NCBI RefSeq assembly: GCF_013393325.1
Contig: NZ_QJRC01000099.1
Span: 1-64,000, forward strand
Origin: Pseudomonas hunanensis
Lineage (GTDB): Bacteria; Pseudomonadota; Gammaproteobacteria; Pseudomonadales; Pseudomonadaceae
Reading direction: 5' to 3'
Length of the DNA: 64,000 nucleotides
Every line of letters begins with the position of its first letter. The stretch's first letter is position 1. The position numbers were made by a program, and so were the translations under genes. Shown here in pieces: positions 1-8,055 of the stretch. A model generated the notes under the pieces. That model was not told the origin of the DNA. It searched no databases and saw only the letters and a list, made by a program, of their open reading frames with translations.

Positions 1-906
1 CGCCGCATTTCGATCACCTTCGGTGGCATCAACCTTGAAGACATCAAGGCCCCTGAGTGCTTCGAAATCGAGCGCACCTTGATCGAGCAGTGCGACATCC
101 CGGTGTTCCACGATGACCAGCACGGTACCGCCATCGTTACCGCGGCCGGCATGATCAACGCCCTGGAAATCGCCGGCAAGAAGCTGGAGGACGCCAAGAT
201 CGTCTGCCTGGGGGCTGGCGCTGCAGCCATCTCTTGCATGAAGCTGCTTATAAGCATGGGCGCGGGCGCTAGCAATATCCTCATGGTCGACCGCAGCGGC
301 GTGATCCACGCTGGCCGTGACGACCTGAACCAGTACAAGGCGCAGTTCGCCCACGCTACCGACAAGCGCACCCTGGCTGACGCCCTTGACGGTGCCGACG
401 TGTTCGTAGGCCTGTCCGGCCCGAACCTGCTGAGCCCGGAAGGCCTGAAGTCGATGGCGGCCAACCCGATCGTGTTCGCCTGCTCGAACCCGGACCCGGA
501 AATCTCGCCAGAGCTGGCGCACGCCACTCGCAGCGACGTGATCATGGCTACCGGTCGTTCCGACTACCCGAACCAGGTCAACAACGTACTGGGCTTCCCG
601 TTCATCTTCCGTGGTGCCCTGGACGTTCGCGCCAAGCGCATCAACGAAGAAATGAAGATCGCCGCTGCTATCGCCCTGAAAGACCTGGCCAAGCTGCCAG
701 TGCCTAAGGAAGTGTGCGAAGCCTACGATGTCGAAGGCCTGGAGTTCGGTCGTGAGTACATCATTCCGAAGCCGCTGGACGCTCGTCTGATCAGCGCCGT
801 ATCCGATGCGGTGGCACGTGCTGCGATCGAGTCGGGTGTCGCAACGCTCCCGTACCCAACGCACTATCCGCTCTCGTCTGTCTCTGAGGTGTTCGGCGGC
901 AATTAA
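1..906 (+). CDS. maeB: NADP-type malic enzyme, 5' end outside the window
   Basis: The frame is open from base 1, so only the C-terminal ~300 residues are present. Visible family features are the HDDQHGTA segment of the malic enzyme catalytic domain, the GAGAAA dinucleotide-binding loop, and the SNPDPE and ATGRSDYPNQVNN segments of the NAD-binding domain. The enzyme decarboxylates malate to pyruvate with reduction of NAD(P)+. The lack of a phosphotransacetylase domain after the malic enzyme part fits the short Pseudomonas form of about 420 residues. The gene ends shortly before the dusA integration array; whether it is the original neighbour of dusA cannot be told from this window. Confidence 0.93.
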   Translation, partial: RRISITFGGINLEDIKAPECFEIERTLIEQCDIPVFHDDQHGTAIVTAAGMINALEIAGKKLEDAKIVCLGAGAAAISCMKLLISMGAGASNILMVDRSGVIHAGRDDLNQYKAQFAHATDKRTLADALDGADVFVGLSGPNLLSPEGLKSMAANPIVFACSNPDPEISPELAHATRSDVIMATGRSDYPNQVNNVLGFPFIFRGALDVRAKRINEEMKIAAAIALKDLAKLPVPKEVCEAYDVEGLEFGREYIIPKPLDARLISAVSDAVARAAIESGVATLPYPTHYPLSSVSEVFGGN

Positions 907-932
907 GCCCCGCCATTCGAGTTGATCCAATG

Positions 933-960
933 AAAGCGCCTGCGCTATCGCAGACGCTTT
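933..960 (+). terminator. hairpin downstream of malic enzyme
   Basis: AAAGCG-c-CTGCG-CTAT-CGCAG-a-CGCTTT forms an 11-bp stem with one C/A mismatch and a 4-nt loop, 26 bases after the malic enzyme stop. There is only a short T tract, so termination strength is uncertain. Confidence 0.55.
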
Positions 961-1113
961 ATGCCATGCAGACGGATAAGTGCTTAAGAGGGTGTAAGAG
1001 GTCGATAGTTAACATAAGCGTTGACGCGTGTGTGGCATCGCGTGTCCAACCTCGGAGCTACCGCGCCCTCTTCATCCGCTGCCCAATCAGGGCTTACTAC
1101 CTGAAGGCATAGA

Positions 1114-1134
1114 ATGACCGCTTCACGCCCTGAG
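1114..1134 (+). pseudogene. candidate original start of host dusA (stub)
   Basis: An ATG preceded by GAAGG at 6-nt spacing opens the reading MTASRPE. The last codons (CGCCCTGAG) match the dusA core repeat where the functional gene reads TTRPEPSRRF. After these seven codons the dusA similarity stops and element sequence begins. This is the only dusA-like start in the window with a good ribosome binding site. Inference: it is the native promoter and start codon, now ~47.8 kb from the rest of dusA. The match is only 9 bases, so the call is tentative. Confidence 0.35.
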
Positions 1135-1142
1135 GAGGTCAG

Positions 1143-1319
1143 TCACCCTAAATCGAGGGTTTTGAGAAGCGTCTGCCGCTTCGCTCGGGCCTGCGCAGCG
1201 TGTTTACAGGCGAACGTCTGGGACTCTTGGTAAACTAGGACATCCTTTTTCTTGAGGCGGAGCTGGACGGTATAGCTGACCGTTCCATCGGCCTTTTCCC
1301 TTGCTCTGATCGTTGCCAT
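1143..1319 (-). pseudogene. truncated tyrosine integrase (element A), N-terminal fragment
   Basis: The first ~48 codons (MATIRAREKADG, then VYQESQTF) align with the start of the intact integrase at 47656-48780, which begins MATIRTRKKADG and has the same VYQESQTF block. The similarity ends near residue 48 and ten unrelated codons lead to a stop. Only the arm-binding domain is present; the catalytic R, HxxR and Y residues are absent. It is oriented away from dusA, as in the intact element. Possible DNA binding by the residual peptide is untested. Confidence 0.8.
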
Positions 1320-1327
1320 GGTTTTCG

Positions 1328-1365
1328 GTGGTACAAGCGTGGCTAGCGGTGGTACGCCGTACCAC
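1328..1365. promoter_or_regulatory. integrase arm-type repeats, element A (GTGGTAC class)
   Basis: GTGGTAC at 1328 and 1349 (14-bp gap) and its inverse GTACCAC at 1359 (3-bp gap) lie just upstream of the integrase fragment. The layout is identical to that of the B and C integrase ends but the motif differs by one or more bases. Confidence 0.65.
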
Positions 1366-1423
1366 TGCCACACCAAAAACGCCTCAAAAACCCGAAAAAT
1401 GGCACAAGTATGCGTAGACCAGA

Positions 1424-1516
1424 ATGGCCCTAGAATTAGCTTCAAACCAACAAACCACGCGCCCTGAGCCGTCACGCCGCTTCAGCGTTGCACCTATGAT
1501 GGATCGGATCGATTAA
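1424..1516 (+). pseudogene. orphan dusA N-terminal cap left by element A
   Basis: A 30-codon reading frame starting MALELASNQQ continues in frame through TTRPEPSRRFSVAPMMD, the exact dusA residues 11-27, then runs out as RID-stop where element B begins. The A element therefore once supplied the start codon and first ten residues of dusA. There is no convincing ribosome binding site. Confidence 0.7.
1453..1491. repeat. 39-bp attachment-site direct repeat (left copy)
   Basis: These 39 bases are identical to 48912-48950 inside the functional dusA gene. The next bases (ATGATGGA after six positions) also agree. This is the dusA attachment site at the A/B boundary. Confidence 0.85.
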
Positions 1517-1558
1517 ACGAAGCGATCCAGTATTTCCGGGGAAATCGGCACGCCGAAG

Positions 1559-1574
1559 TTTTGCTGTAGCAAAA
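1559..1574. promoter_or_regulatory. distal arm-type site of element B
   Basis: TTTTGCTGTAGCAAAA is an inverted repeat that includes GTAGCAA, the inverse of the TTGCTAC motif found beside the B integrase start 4.8 kb away. It lies ~68 bp inside the left attachment repeat. The rest of 1517-1761 shows no gene; it should hold the acyltransferase promoter. Confidence 0.5.
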
Positions 1575-1761
1575 TTTAAGCAAGAAAAGCAAAATCACCA
1601 CATTGTTGGTCATCTTTATGCATGCGAGTTAGGGCCACTCCGGACCGGCATTGGGGGTTTCTCCATTTCGACAGCCGTCTCTGCCCTCATTCAGGCATCG
1701 CCTGTAGAATCCGAAAAATCACCCACTCCTTACCTGGGAATAGCCCTATGAAAGGGATTAC

Positions 1762-3690
1762 ATGACTAAAAAAGCACTGGCTTATCGTCCAGACATCGAC
1801 GGTTTACGCGCAATCGCTGTGATCCTGGTCTTGCTTTTTCACTTCGATCTCGGTGTGCCTGGAGGCTTCGTCGGCGTCGACGTCTTCTTCGTCATTTCCG
1901 GATATCTAATCACCGAGGTCATCAAGGCGGCATGCGCTACCGGCAGGTTCTCCTTTGCCGACTTCTATGCCCGTCGTCTGATTCGACTGCACCCAGCCCT
2001 TGTCACCACGGTGGCGCTGTGCCTTGGCGCTGGCTACTTGCTTATGGACCCAGCATCGTTTGCATCGCTGGCGTCCTCTGCCGAGTATGCGGTCTTCGCC
2101 TCTTCGAATGTATTCTTCTGGCTGAACTCTGGCTACTTCGACGCATCTGCTCATACACAGCCGCTTCTGCATACCTGGTCGCTGGCGGCTGAATGGCAGT
2201 TCTATCTGGCGTGGCCGCTTGTGGTATGGGCTTCGCTAAAGGTTTCGGATCGGTTCCTGGCGGCCTTCCTGATCGTTCTCACCATTGCTTCTCTGGTCGC
2301 CTCGCAGTACATGCTGACCGTGGATGCCACAGCAGCCTACTTCCTGATGCCGTTCCGAGTTTTCGAGCTGGCCGCCGGCGCCTTGATGGTATACGCCACC
2401 AAGGCCAGGGTCGGTGAGGCAATCGAATCGGCGCTGCTCGCCTTGGGCCTTGCGCTCATCTTGGCTTCGGCATTCCTGCTGGACTCCGCTTCGCCCTTCC
2501 CGGGTCTGGCTGCTCTTCCACCCTGCATCGGTGCTGTGCTCTGCATTTATTCAGGTCGCTCGAAGCTCGGTGGCATACTGCGCACCAAGCCAATGGTCTG
2601 GGTTGGCGTAATTTCCTATTCGGTGTACCTGGTCCATTGGCCAATCGTGGTTTTCTATAAGTACTTCGTGTTCCGTGAAATCACCATCGCGGAAAGCGTC
2701 GGCATATTCATCTTCTCTATCCTCGCGGGATGGACTATGTATGCCCTGATTGAATCGCGGTTTATGCCAGGCAAGGTTAAGACAAATACCATTCGCTATC
2801 TGGCATCTGCGGCAATGACAGCAGCAGTGTTCGCCCTCTCCTGGCAGATCGTTATCAATGGCGGGTTCAGTCAGCGCATCAACGAAACTTATGCCGCCGC
2901 CATCAGTAACCCGGCAGAGTTCAGAACGAAAAATTATGGTGGATATGGGTTTAATTCCGATGGGCTAATTGGCAAAAAGGAAGGACTTGATGCATATCTG
3001 GTGGGTGATAGTTTCTCGTTACAGTATGCATCCGGCTTGAATAATGCGCTTGCCCTGGACGGCATAGCGCTCATGAGCCTGACCACTAATGGATGCTTCA
3101 TCTCCAGCAGTTATACCAGGTTGCAGGACAATCAGCCGCGAACCGACTGCATTACACGCTATGAGATGTCCATGAAGCTGATGGCCAATGACAGCAAGCC
3201 TCTGATCTTCGCGCTCCACTGGACTGGATACCGTGAGATCATGGCCAAGACATCGGGCGAGAAGGTATACCTGAAGGACGACAAGGCATTCGCCAAGTTC
3301 CTCGCAGAGAACCTACATACGCTACGCAAGGATACCGGCGAACGCTCGCTGATCATCGTGGGAAGCCAGCCATTCCTGTCTGCAAACAAATCAGTTGCCG
3401 AATGCCTGCTTCGGCCTGAGTTCATTCATCAGCCATGCAATGACTCGATGCAATACAAGGTCAGCCAAGCGGAGGCGTTCAAGACGAACGAGGCGCTTAA
3501 AAAGGCTGTATCGGGAATGGAGAACACATACTTTGTAGACCCATCCGTAACGCTGTGCCCTGATGGCGTTTGCGGGCCGACACTTGAGGGAAGGTTAATC
3601 TATTCGGACAACACCCATCTTTCAATCGATGGATCAGCGGTAGCCGGAAGACAGATCGCCAAGTTGCTTGAGTCGATAATAAAGGAGTAA
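1762..3690 (+). CDS. AcylT-3/SGNH O-antigen acyltransferase (serotype-conversion type)
   Basis: A 642-residue integral membrane protein of the OafA/YrhL type. The N-terminal half opens with YRPDIDGLRAIAV, the acyltransferase-3 signature, followed by FHF, GFVGVDVFFVISGYLI and about ten membrane segments to residue ~370. The C-terminal ~270 residues form an SGNH-hydrolase-like domain, with GDS in YLVGDSFSLQY and DNTHLS near the end as Ser and Asp/His candidates. Family members acetylate O-antigen or other surface polysaccharide. Phages often carry them to mask the receptor of their own tailspike, and here it faces a tailspike gene across a shared terminator. The start is preceded by AAAGGG. Confidence 0.85.
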   Translation: MTKKALAYRPDIDGLRAIAVILVLLFHFDLGVPGGFVGVDVFFVISGYLITEVIKAACATGRFSFADFYARRLIRLHPALVTTVALCLGAGYLLMDPASFASLASSAEYAVFASSNVFFWLNSGYFDASAHTQPLLHTWSLAAEWQFYLAWPLVVWASLKVSDRFLAAFLIVLTIASLVASQYMLTVDATAAYFLMPFRVFELAAGALMVYATKARVGEAIESALLALGLALILASAFLLDSASPFPGLAALPPCIGAVLCIYSGRSKLGGILRTKPMVWVGVISYSVYLVHWPIVVFYKYFVFREITIAESVGIFIFSILAGWTMYALIESRFMPGKVKTNTIRYLASAAMTAAVFALSWQIVINGGFSQRINETYAAAISNPAEFRTKNYGGYGFNSDGLIGKKEGLDAYLVGDSFSLQYASGLNNALALDGIALMSLTTNGCFISSSYTRLQDNQPRTDCITRYEMSMKLMANDSKPLIFALHWTGYREIMAKTSGEKVYLKDDKAFAKFLAENLHTLRKDTGERSLIIVGSQPFLSANKSVAECLLRPEFIHQPCNDSMQYKVSQAEAFKTNEALKKAVSGMENTYFVDPSVTLCPDGVCGPTLEGRLIYSDNTHLSIDGSAVAGRQIAKLLESIIKE

Positions 3691-3693
3691 GTC

Positions 3694-3716
3694 AAATGGC
3701 CTGAAACAGGCCATTT
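3694..3716. terminator. bidirectional terminator between acyltransferase and tailspike
   Basis: AAATGGCCTG-AAA-CAGGCCATTT is a perfect 10-bp stem followed by TTTAT on the plus strand and preceded by an A-containing tract for the minus strand. It separates two convergent genes. Confidence 0.85.
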
Positions 3717-3722
3717 TTATTG

Positions 3723-6368
3723 CTAAGTGTTAAATGGAGTGAACAGGACCCGCAGCGAGACATACCCTGTTTGAGTGCTAGTGCCGGCGTTCCGCACGAT
3801 CTCGCCTGTTACCGATGTCGCTGTCTCTCCTGTGATCCTGAAGATAAAGTCGGTACTGGCCTGGGAGTTCTCGCGTCCTCCATACGCGGAGAACTGGTAC
3901 TGCTTGGCACCGTTCGAGAAACACGCCGGGATGGTATAGCTCGAAAAATCAAAGGTGACAGATGTGGTGCTCGGGTTGGCAACCCCAGCAGGTGTGGAAA
4001 GCCTGGTAACAATCTCCAGTACATCCGTGCTCCTGATGATCGCCTTGTTTGCCGTGGTGTTATCGATGTAGCGAACCGGGCTATTGACGAAACGGTTACC
4101 AGACAGGGCCAAGCGAGGCACAGAGGTTGGTGTGCTCGCGGTGTTGACGACAAACCGAGTTGCGCCGCCCTCAATCACGTTATCCTTAATGATGAAGTTC
4201 CCCCCAGCAGAAGTCGTATTACCAAGCTGTATCGCCCCGTTCACTGAGGATACAAAAGTGTTACGAGAAATCTCAATGTTTGGTTGGTTGAAGCCAGGGC
4301 TCGCAATGCTGTCAGTTGGGGATACGCAGATATTCTGACTCAGCCCCGAACTGAACCTACAGCCACTAATACGGGCATCAGAGTTATTATTAACGACAAT
4401 ACAAAACTGTCCGTTACCACCATTAAAGGACTCAAGGTTGAACTCGCAATTCTCGATAACTATCCCTTTGGCAGACAGCAGCGCCTTGACTGGTGAGAAC
4501 CCTGTTGCATTGTTCATCGCCCCGAACACCAAGAACTTGTCGCCTTTAACCGAATTCCTGAACGCCTCCTGACCGAAGTTATAGAAAACAGACACGCCAG
4601 ATGACACCTGCTCAACCGTATTAAGAGTATGTACGTTGCCACTGCACAAATAATCAGTTGTATACGTCGCAAGGGAAACAGAACGAGTCGAGGGATTGAC
4701 AAACTTATTATTACTAATAGTTCCTCGCCTAGCGGCAAAAGTCATCACACCATGGCTGATATTCTCGAAATAGCAATTGGTTACGCTAATGTTTTCATGA
4801 CCGAAATTCCCGGTCCCTGGCGGTAGCGTATAACCGGCCTTGAGTAACCCTGTGCTTGGATCGGTTGGGGACAGATCCACGTTTACGCTCGTCGAATAGC
4901 AGAATATCCGGACACCATAGTTTGCGTGACCAGCCTCAGTACGAGAAGAGTAGAATCGGCAGCGATCAACCAGGCAGTCGCGAGACGCGGCACCAAAATC
5001 AATTGCGCTGAAGTCAAGATCTGTGAATGAGCAATCACGTACAACACAGCGACGGGAGGTATTGAACTGGAATGGAGTAGCATCGGCCCAGCGATCAATG
5101 CCAGGTGTGCCGGACCCGAATGGATTGCCAGACCTGAAGCTAATGCCGAATACATTGACGTTTTCTACCGTGACGGCGAACGACGTAAATCGACCGGTGC
5201 CATCTACCGAGCCATCACCAAATACGATCATTGGCAGTGGGCCGCTGTAGTTGACGATCTCGGCCCCGTACCCCACAAGAGTCGTGTTTTTCAGGTTGGG
5301 AAAACTGCCGACCTTGGTGCGGCAAGGGAACGAGTAGCCAGCAGGGAAAACCAGCACTCCCCCACCTTCGTTCGTAAAAAGCGTCAATGCCGCAGCAATT
5401 GCCGGAGCCCAATCCCATGTGGATGGGTCGAACGTGCTGGGCTTGTTGGTTACATAGGATTCAAATTCGAAGATGTTATACGGCTGAGCATCCAACGCCT
5501 CTCGCACTGTGTCGATCGAAGATGATAAGCGGGTGCGCTTATAACCAATCAGAAACGCGCCCGCGCTGGAGTCGGTGGTACTCGACATATCCTGCACAGT
5601 GCGAGGAACGCCATTTGGGCCGATGTAGATGACGTTCGATGCCAGGTTTATTGGCCCCTGGCCCGATCCGATCACCGATCCGACATACTGCTGCGCCCAG
5701 ATCTTTGTGGCCGCGTCCTGATCGTCAGAGGGATCCGCCAAATTCTTGATCTGACGCCCCTCGGCGTCGTAGTAGTTCTTCCCAACCGGACGTAACAAAG
5801 CTCTTCTCGTCCAGGCGAAGCCTTGCTGAATCAGCATCGTCAACCGGTCGAACACGTTTTCCTGGGTTTCGGCCAGATAACGACCTTGGTTACGCAAGTC
5901 GGTGGGCTGTACCGCATCCATCACACGGGATGCAGTCAAAACCGCGCCGAGGTGCGCCAGGTCGTTGCCGACTGTTTGCGGCTGTATGCCGTCGTTTTCC
6001 ATGCGGTTCATGGCGTACTCGACCAGGCGCTGGCTGGTAATGTCGCAGTCGTTAACCTCGCCCAAGGTCGATTCCTTGATGGCGGTGAGCGTGGCCCGCT
6101 TGGTCTTGCCCAGCGGCTGCAGCTTTTCGTACTCGAGCAGGTAGCGTTCGATCATGTGCTTGATCGTGACGCCCTTCCGGTTGGCCTTCTCGATCGCACC
6201 TGGCTCATACAGTTCGGCCTCTCGCTTCCTGATCCAGGCCTGCGCCGTCGCCTTGCGGTCGAACGTCTGGCTTTCCTGATAAACTGCCTTCCCTTCCTTC
6301 ATGATGCGGATCTGGGCGGTAAAGCCAGACGACCCGTCCTTGCGCTTGCGCTGCGTGATGGTTCCCAT
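3723..6368 (-). CDS. chimeric ORF: integrase N-terminus fused in frame to phage tailspike
   Basis: One uninterrupted 881-codon frame. Residues 1-~148 are the arm-binding and core-binding part of a dusA-type integrase (MGTITQRKRKDG, VYQESQTF, QTVGNDLAHLGAVL). From ~153 the sequence is a tailspike: QPTDLRNQGRY and VFDRLTMLIQQ are typical of podovirus-type head-binding regions, followed by a repetitive beta-helix-like region (many N, S, G and V; NNKF and GNRF-type turns) to the end. The integrase catalytic domain and the first ~70 residues of the tailspike head-binding domain are missing. The junction is near base 5920. Most likely a deletion product; whether the hybrid is made or active is unknown. 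The integrase promoter would now drive it. Confidence 0.85.
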   Translation of the reverse strand: MGTITQRKRKDGSSGFTAQIRIMKEGKAVYQESQTFDRKATAQAWIRKREAELYEPGAIEKANRKGVTIKHMIERYLLEYEKLQPLGKTKRATLTAIKESTLGEVNDCDITSQRLVEYAMNRMENDGIQPQTVGNDLAHLGAVLTASRVMDAVQPTDLRNQGRYLAETQENVFDRLTMLIQQGFAWTRRALLRPVGKNYYDAEGRQIKNLADPSDDQDAATKIWAQQYVGSVIGSGQGPINLASNVIYIGPNGVPRTVQDMSSTTDSSAGAFLIGYKRTRLSSSIDTVREALDAQPYNIFEFESYVTNKPSTFDPSTWDWAPAIAAALTLFTNEGGGVLVFPAGYSFPCRTKVGSFPNLKNTTLVGYGAEIVNYSGPLPMIVFGDGSVDGTGRFTSFAVTVENVNVFGISFRSGNPFGSGTPGIDRWADATPFQFNTSRRCVVRDCSFTDLDFSAIDFGAASRDCLVDRCRFYSSRTEAGHANYGVRIFCYSTSVNVDLSPTDPSTGLLKAGYTLPPGTGNFGHENISVTNCYFENISHGVMTFAARRGTISNNKFVNPSTRSVSLATYTTDYLCSGNVHTLNTVEQVSSGVSVFYNFGQEAFRNSVKGDKFLVFGAMNNATGFSPVKALLSAKGIVIENCEFNLESFNGGNGQFCIVVNNNSDARISGCRFSSGLSQNICVSPTDSIASPGFNQPNIEISRNTFVSSVNGAIQLGNTTSAGGNFIIKDNVIEGGATRFVVNTASTPTSVPRLALSGNRFVNSPVRYIDNTTANKAIIRSTDVLEIVTRLSTPAGVANPSTTSVTFDFSSYTIPACFSNGAKQYQFSAYGGRENSQASTDFIFRITGETATSVTGEIVRNAGTSTQTGYVSLRVLFTPFNT

Positions 6369-6371
6369 GAT

Positions 6372-6421
6372 TTGCTACACGGCTGTTTGGAGTTGCTACA
6401 TTGTAGCAACCGCAGTAGCAA
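6372..6421. promoter_or_regulatory. integrase arm-type repeats, element B (TTGCTAC class)
   Basis: TTGCTAC at 6372 and 6393 (14-bp gap), GTAGCAA at 6403 (3-bp gap) and another GTAGCAA at 6415. Same spacing as in elements A and C. Confidence 0.7.
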
Positions 6422-6467
6422 AACCAGCAAGAACTGGAATAAAGCGGCAACAACCAGAGATTGAGAA

Positions 6468-6557
6468 ATGCCCCAGAAACAAGCAGGAAACCCCGGAACC
6501 TCAGGCGATACGGTAGTTAGGCGGTTTTCTGTCGCGCCGATGATGGATTGGGCCTAG
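6468..6557 (+). pseudogene. orphan dusA N-terminal cap left by element B
   Basis: A 29-codon frame starts MPQKQAGNPG, continues to RRFSVAPMMDW and stops after one more codon where element C begins. The dusA part encodes the same ten residues as host dusA but with different codons at most positions, so this copy came with the element from a different host lineage. Confidence 0.75.
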
Positions 6558-6606
6558 TTTACTTCTCGCCCGCTAATTCCAAGGGCTACAACCCAACCGT
6601 ACAGCT

Positions 6607-6627
6607 GGTGTACCAATTTTGTACCAT
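6607..6627. promoter_or_regulatory. distal arm-type site of element C
   Basis: TGGTGTACCAA contains GTACCAA at 6610, and GTACCAT follows at 6621. These are inverse copies of the TTGGTAC motif upstream of the element C integrase, placed ~60 bp inside the left attachment copy, as in element B. The remainder of 6558-6771 has no gene. Confidence 0.55.
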
Positions 6628-6771
6628 CTCGATCTGATACCGCCTCTTCGTTAGTCTCCCAACGCGTTTCGAATTCCTACGTTTCGCCCATGGGATCCGA
6701 AGCTTGCTCGCCGCCTCGTGTCAGCTTCAAGTATCATCCTATCACCTCCACCTATTCGGCAGGACGCACCC

Positions 6772-8055
6772 ATGATCACTGAGCTGTCGCTCGAAAACTG
6801 GAAAAGTTACGAGAAAGCGACTCTGTTCATCGACCCCCTCTCTGTCCTCGTTGGGACAAACGCTAGCGGAAAATCTAATGCCCTTGACGCTCTCCTTCTA
6901 CTAAACCGATCAGCTCACGGGATAATGCTCACCGCAGCGCTACAAGGCGACGGCGCGCAAATGGCACTCCGTGGTGGTATCGAATGGGCTGCCAGGCGCC
7001 CAGGCTCCACATTCGCACTTTCAGTAGTATGCAAAGCAGACGAACTCACTGATTATGAGTATCGACTAGAAGGTAGCGTAAGAGATAATCGCTGCGAAGT
7101 CTTTGCGGAGCAACTTACGCGCATAAAATATCGCCCGGGGAAGGACGGAATAAGAAAATCTACAGCTGGCACAATCAAATTATTCCGCACCGATGTTTGC
7201 CCAGAAGATTCCCCAACGATTGTGGCTAGGCTTTATAACGAGAAGCAAGGATCCCCTCGGCAATTGAGTCGAGCTAACACAGTTCTATTCCAGCTCGTTG
7301 GACAAAAACTTAGGCAAGAGATAAACGACGGGGTGACCACCGTGATCTCTTCGCTAAGAGAAATATTCATCTTGGACCCTATCCCGTCTCACATGAGGGG
7401 ATACTCACCATTATCCGAACGACTTGAGTCGGACGCGAAAAATATCGCTGGCGTTTTGGCCGCTCTTCCTCACGAAAAGCAGCTTGAAATTGAAGATGTT
7501 CTGACGCGTTATGCGCGCAAGCTTCCAGAGCGGGATATTCGTCGTGTATATGCTGAAACAGTCGGCAGATTTAACTCGGACGCAATGCTCTACTGTGAGG
7601 AGCTTTGGCGTGAACAGGATGAAGCTCCAGTAGTTGACGCTCGAGGAATGTCTGATGGAACCTTGAGGTTCCTCGCCATTCTAACCGCCCTTCTAACACG
7701 ACCGAAATCCAGCCTACTTGTTATCGAGGAAGTAGACAACGGGCTGCACCCTTCTAGGGCTCGCCTGCTTCTTGATATGCTGAGAGAAGTTGGTACTCAG
7801 CGTAGCGTAGATATTCTCGTAACAACTCACAATCCAGCGCTGCTCGACGCCATGGGCAATGAGATGCTTCCTTTTATTACGGTAGCCAATCGGGACCCAA
7901 ATTCTGGGAATAGTGTTTTAACGCTGCTCGAAGATATCGCCCAACTCCCTAAACTCTTAGCTCAAGGGCCAATCGGGCGACTTTCAAGCCAAGGGTTAAT
8001 TGAAGAAAGCTTAACTACCGAACAGTCTGCCCAAGCAGGAGGAAGTGCAGAATGA
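6772..8055 (+). CDS. AAA/ABC-type ATPase, OLD/RecF-like (candidate defence protein)
   Basis: A 427-residue ATPase of the AAA_21/OLD-like class. Walker A is GTNASGKS (28-35), the ABC-like signature is MSDGTL (293-298), Walker B is LLVIEE (315-320) followed by VDNGLHP, and the switch histidine is in TTHNP (353). The middle (~100-280) is the family's variable region. The opening ITELSLENWKSY is typical of SMC/RecF-like N-termini, which supports this ATG over an upstream in-frame GTG. The stop overlaps the next start (ATGA), so the PIN protein is translationally coupled. ATPase-plus-nuclease pairs such as Septu and PARIS act in phage defence; the role here is inferred. Confidence 0.8.
   Translation: MITELSLENWKSYEKATLFIDPLSVLVGTNASGKSNALDALLLLNRSAHGIMLTAALQGDGAQMALRGGIEWAARRPGSTFALSVVCKADELTDYEYRLEGSVRDNRCEVFAEQLTRIKYRPGKDGIRKSTAGTIKLFRTDVCPEDSPTIVARLYNEKQGSPRQLSRANTVLFQLVGQKLRQEINDGVTTVISSLREIFILDPIPSHMRGYSPLSERLESDAKNIAGVLAALPHEKQLEIEDVLTRYARKLPERDIRRVYAETVGRFNSDAMLYCEELWREQDEAPVVDARGMSDGTLRFLAILTALLTRPKSSLLVIEEVDNGLHPSRARLLLDMLREVGTQRSVDILVTTHNPALLDAMGNEMLPFITVANRDPNSGNSVLTLLEDIAQLPKLLAQGPIGRLSSQGLIEESLTTEQSAQAGGSAE

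Larger units (their letters stand above)
1135..1452. mobile_element. element A remnant at dusA
   Basis: Residue of a dusA-specific element: the 5' part of an integrase gene, its arm-site repeats and part of its dusA cap, in the same layout as the intact integrase end at 47.6-48.95 kb. Everything else of the element has been deleted. Confidence 0.75.
1453..6557. mobile_element. element B, degraded prophage at dusA
   Basis: Bounded by the dusA repeat on the left and a second, nucleotide-divergent dusA 5' copy on the right (6468-6557). It has its own arm-type motif (TTGCTAC) next to the integrase start and inside the left boundary. The remaining genes are an O-antigen-type acyltransferase and an integrase-tailspike chimera. 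Head, tail, replication and lysis genes are missing, so it is a deletion derivative rather than a working phage. Confidence 0.8.

Noticed and set aside
930..1112. 60-codon frame after malic enzyme
   Set aside because: Starts inside the terminator hairpin, no ribosome site, no protein-like pattern.
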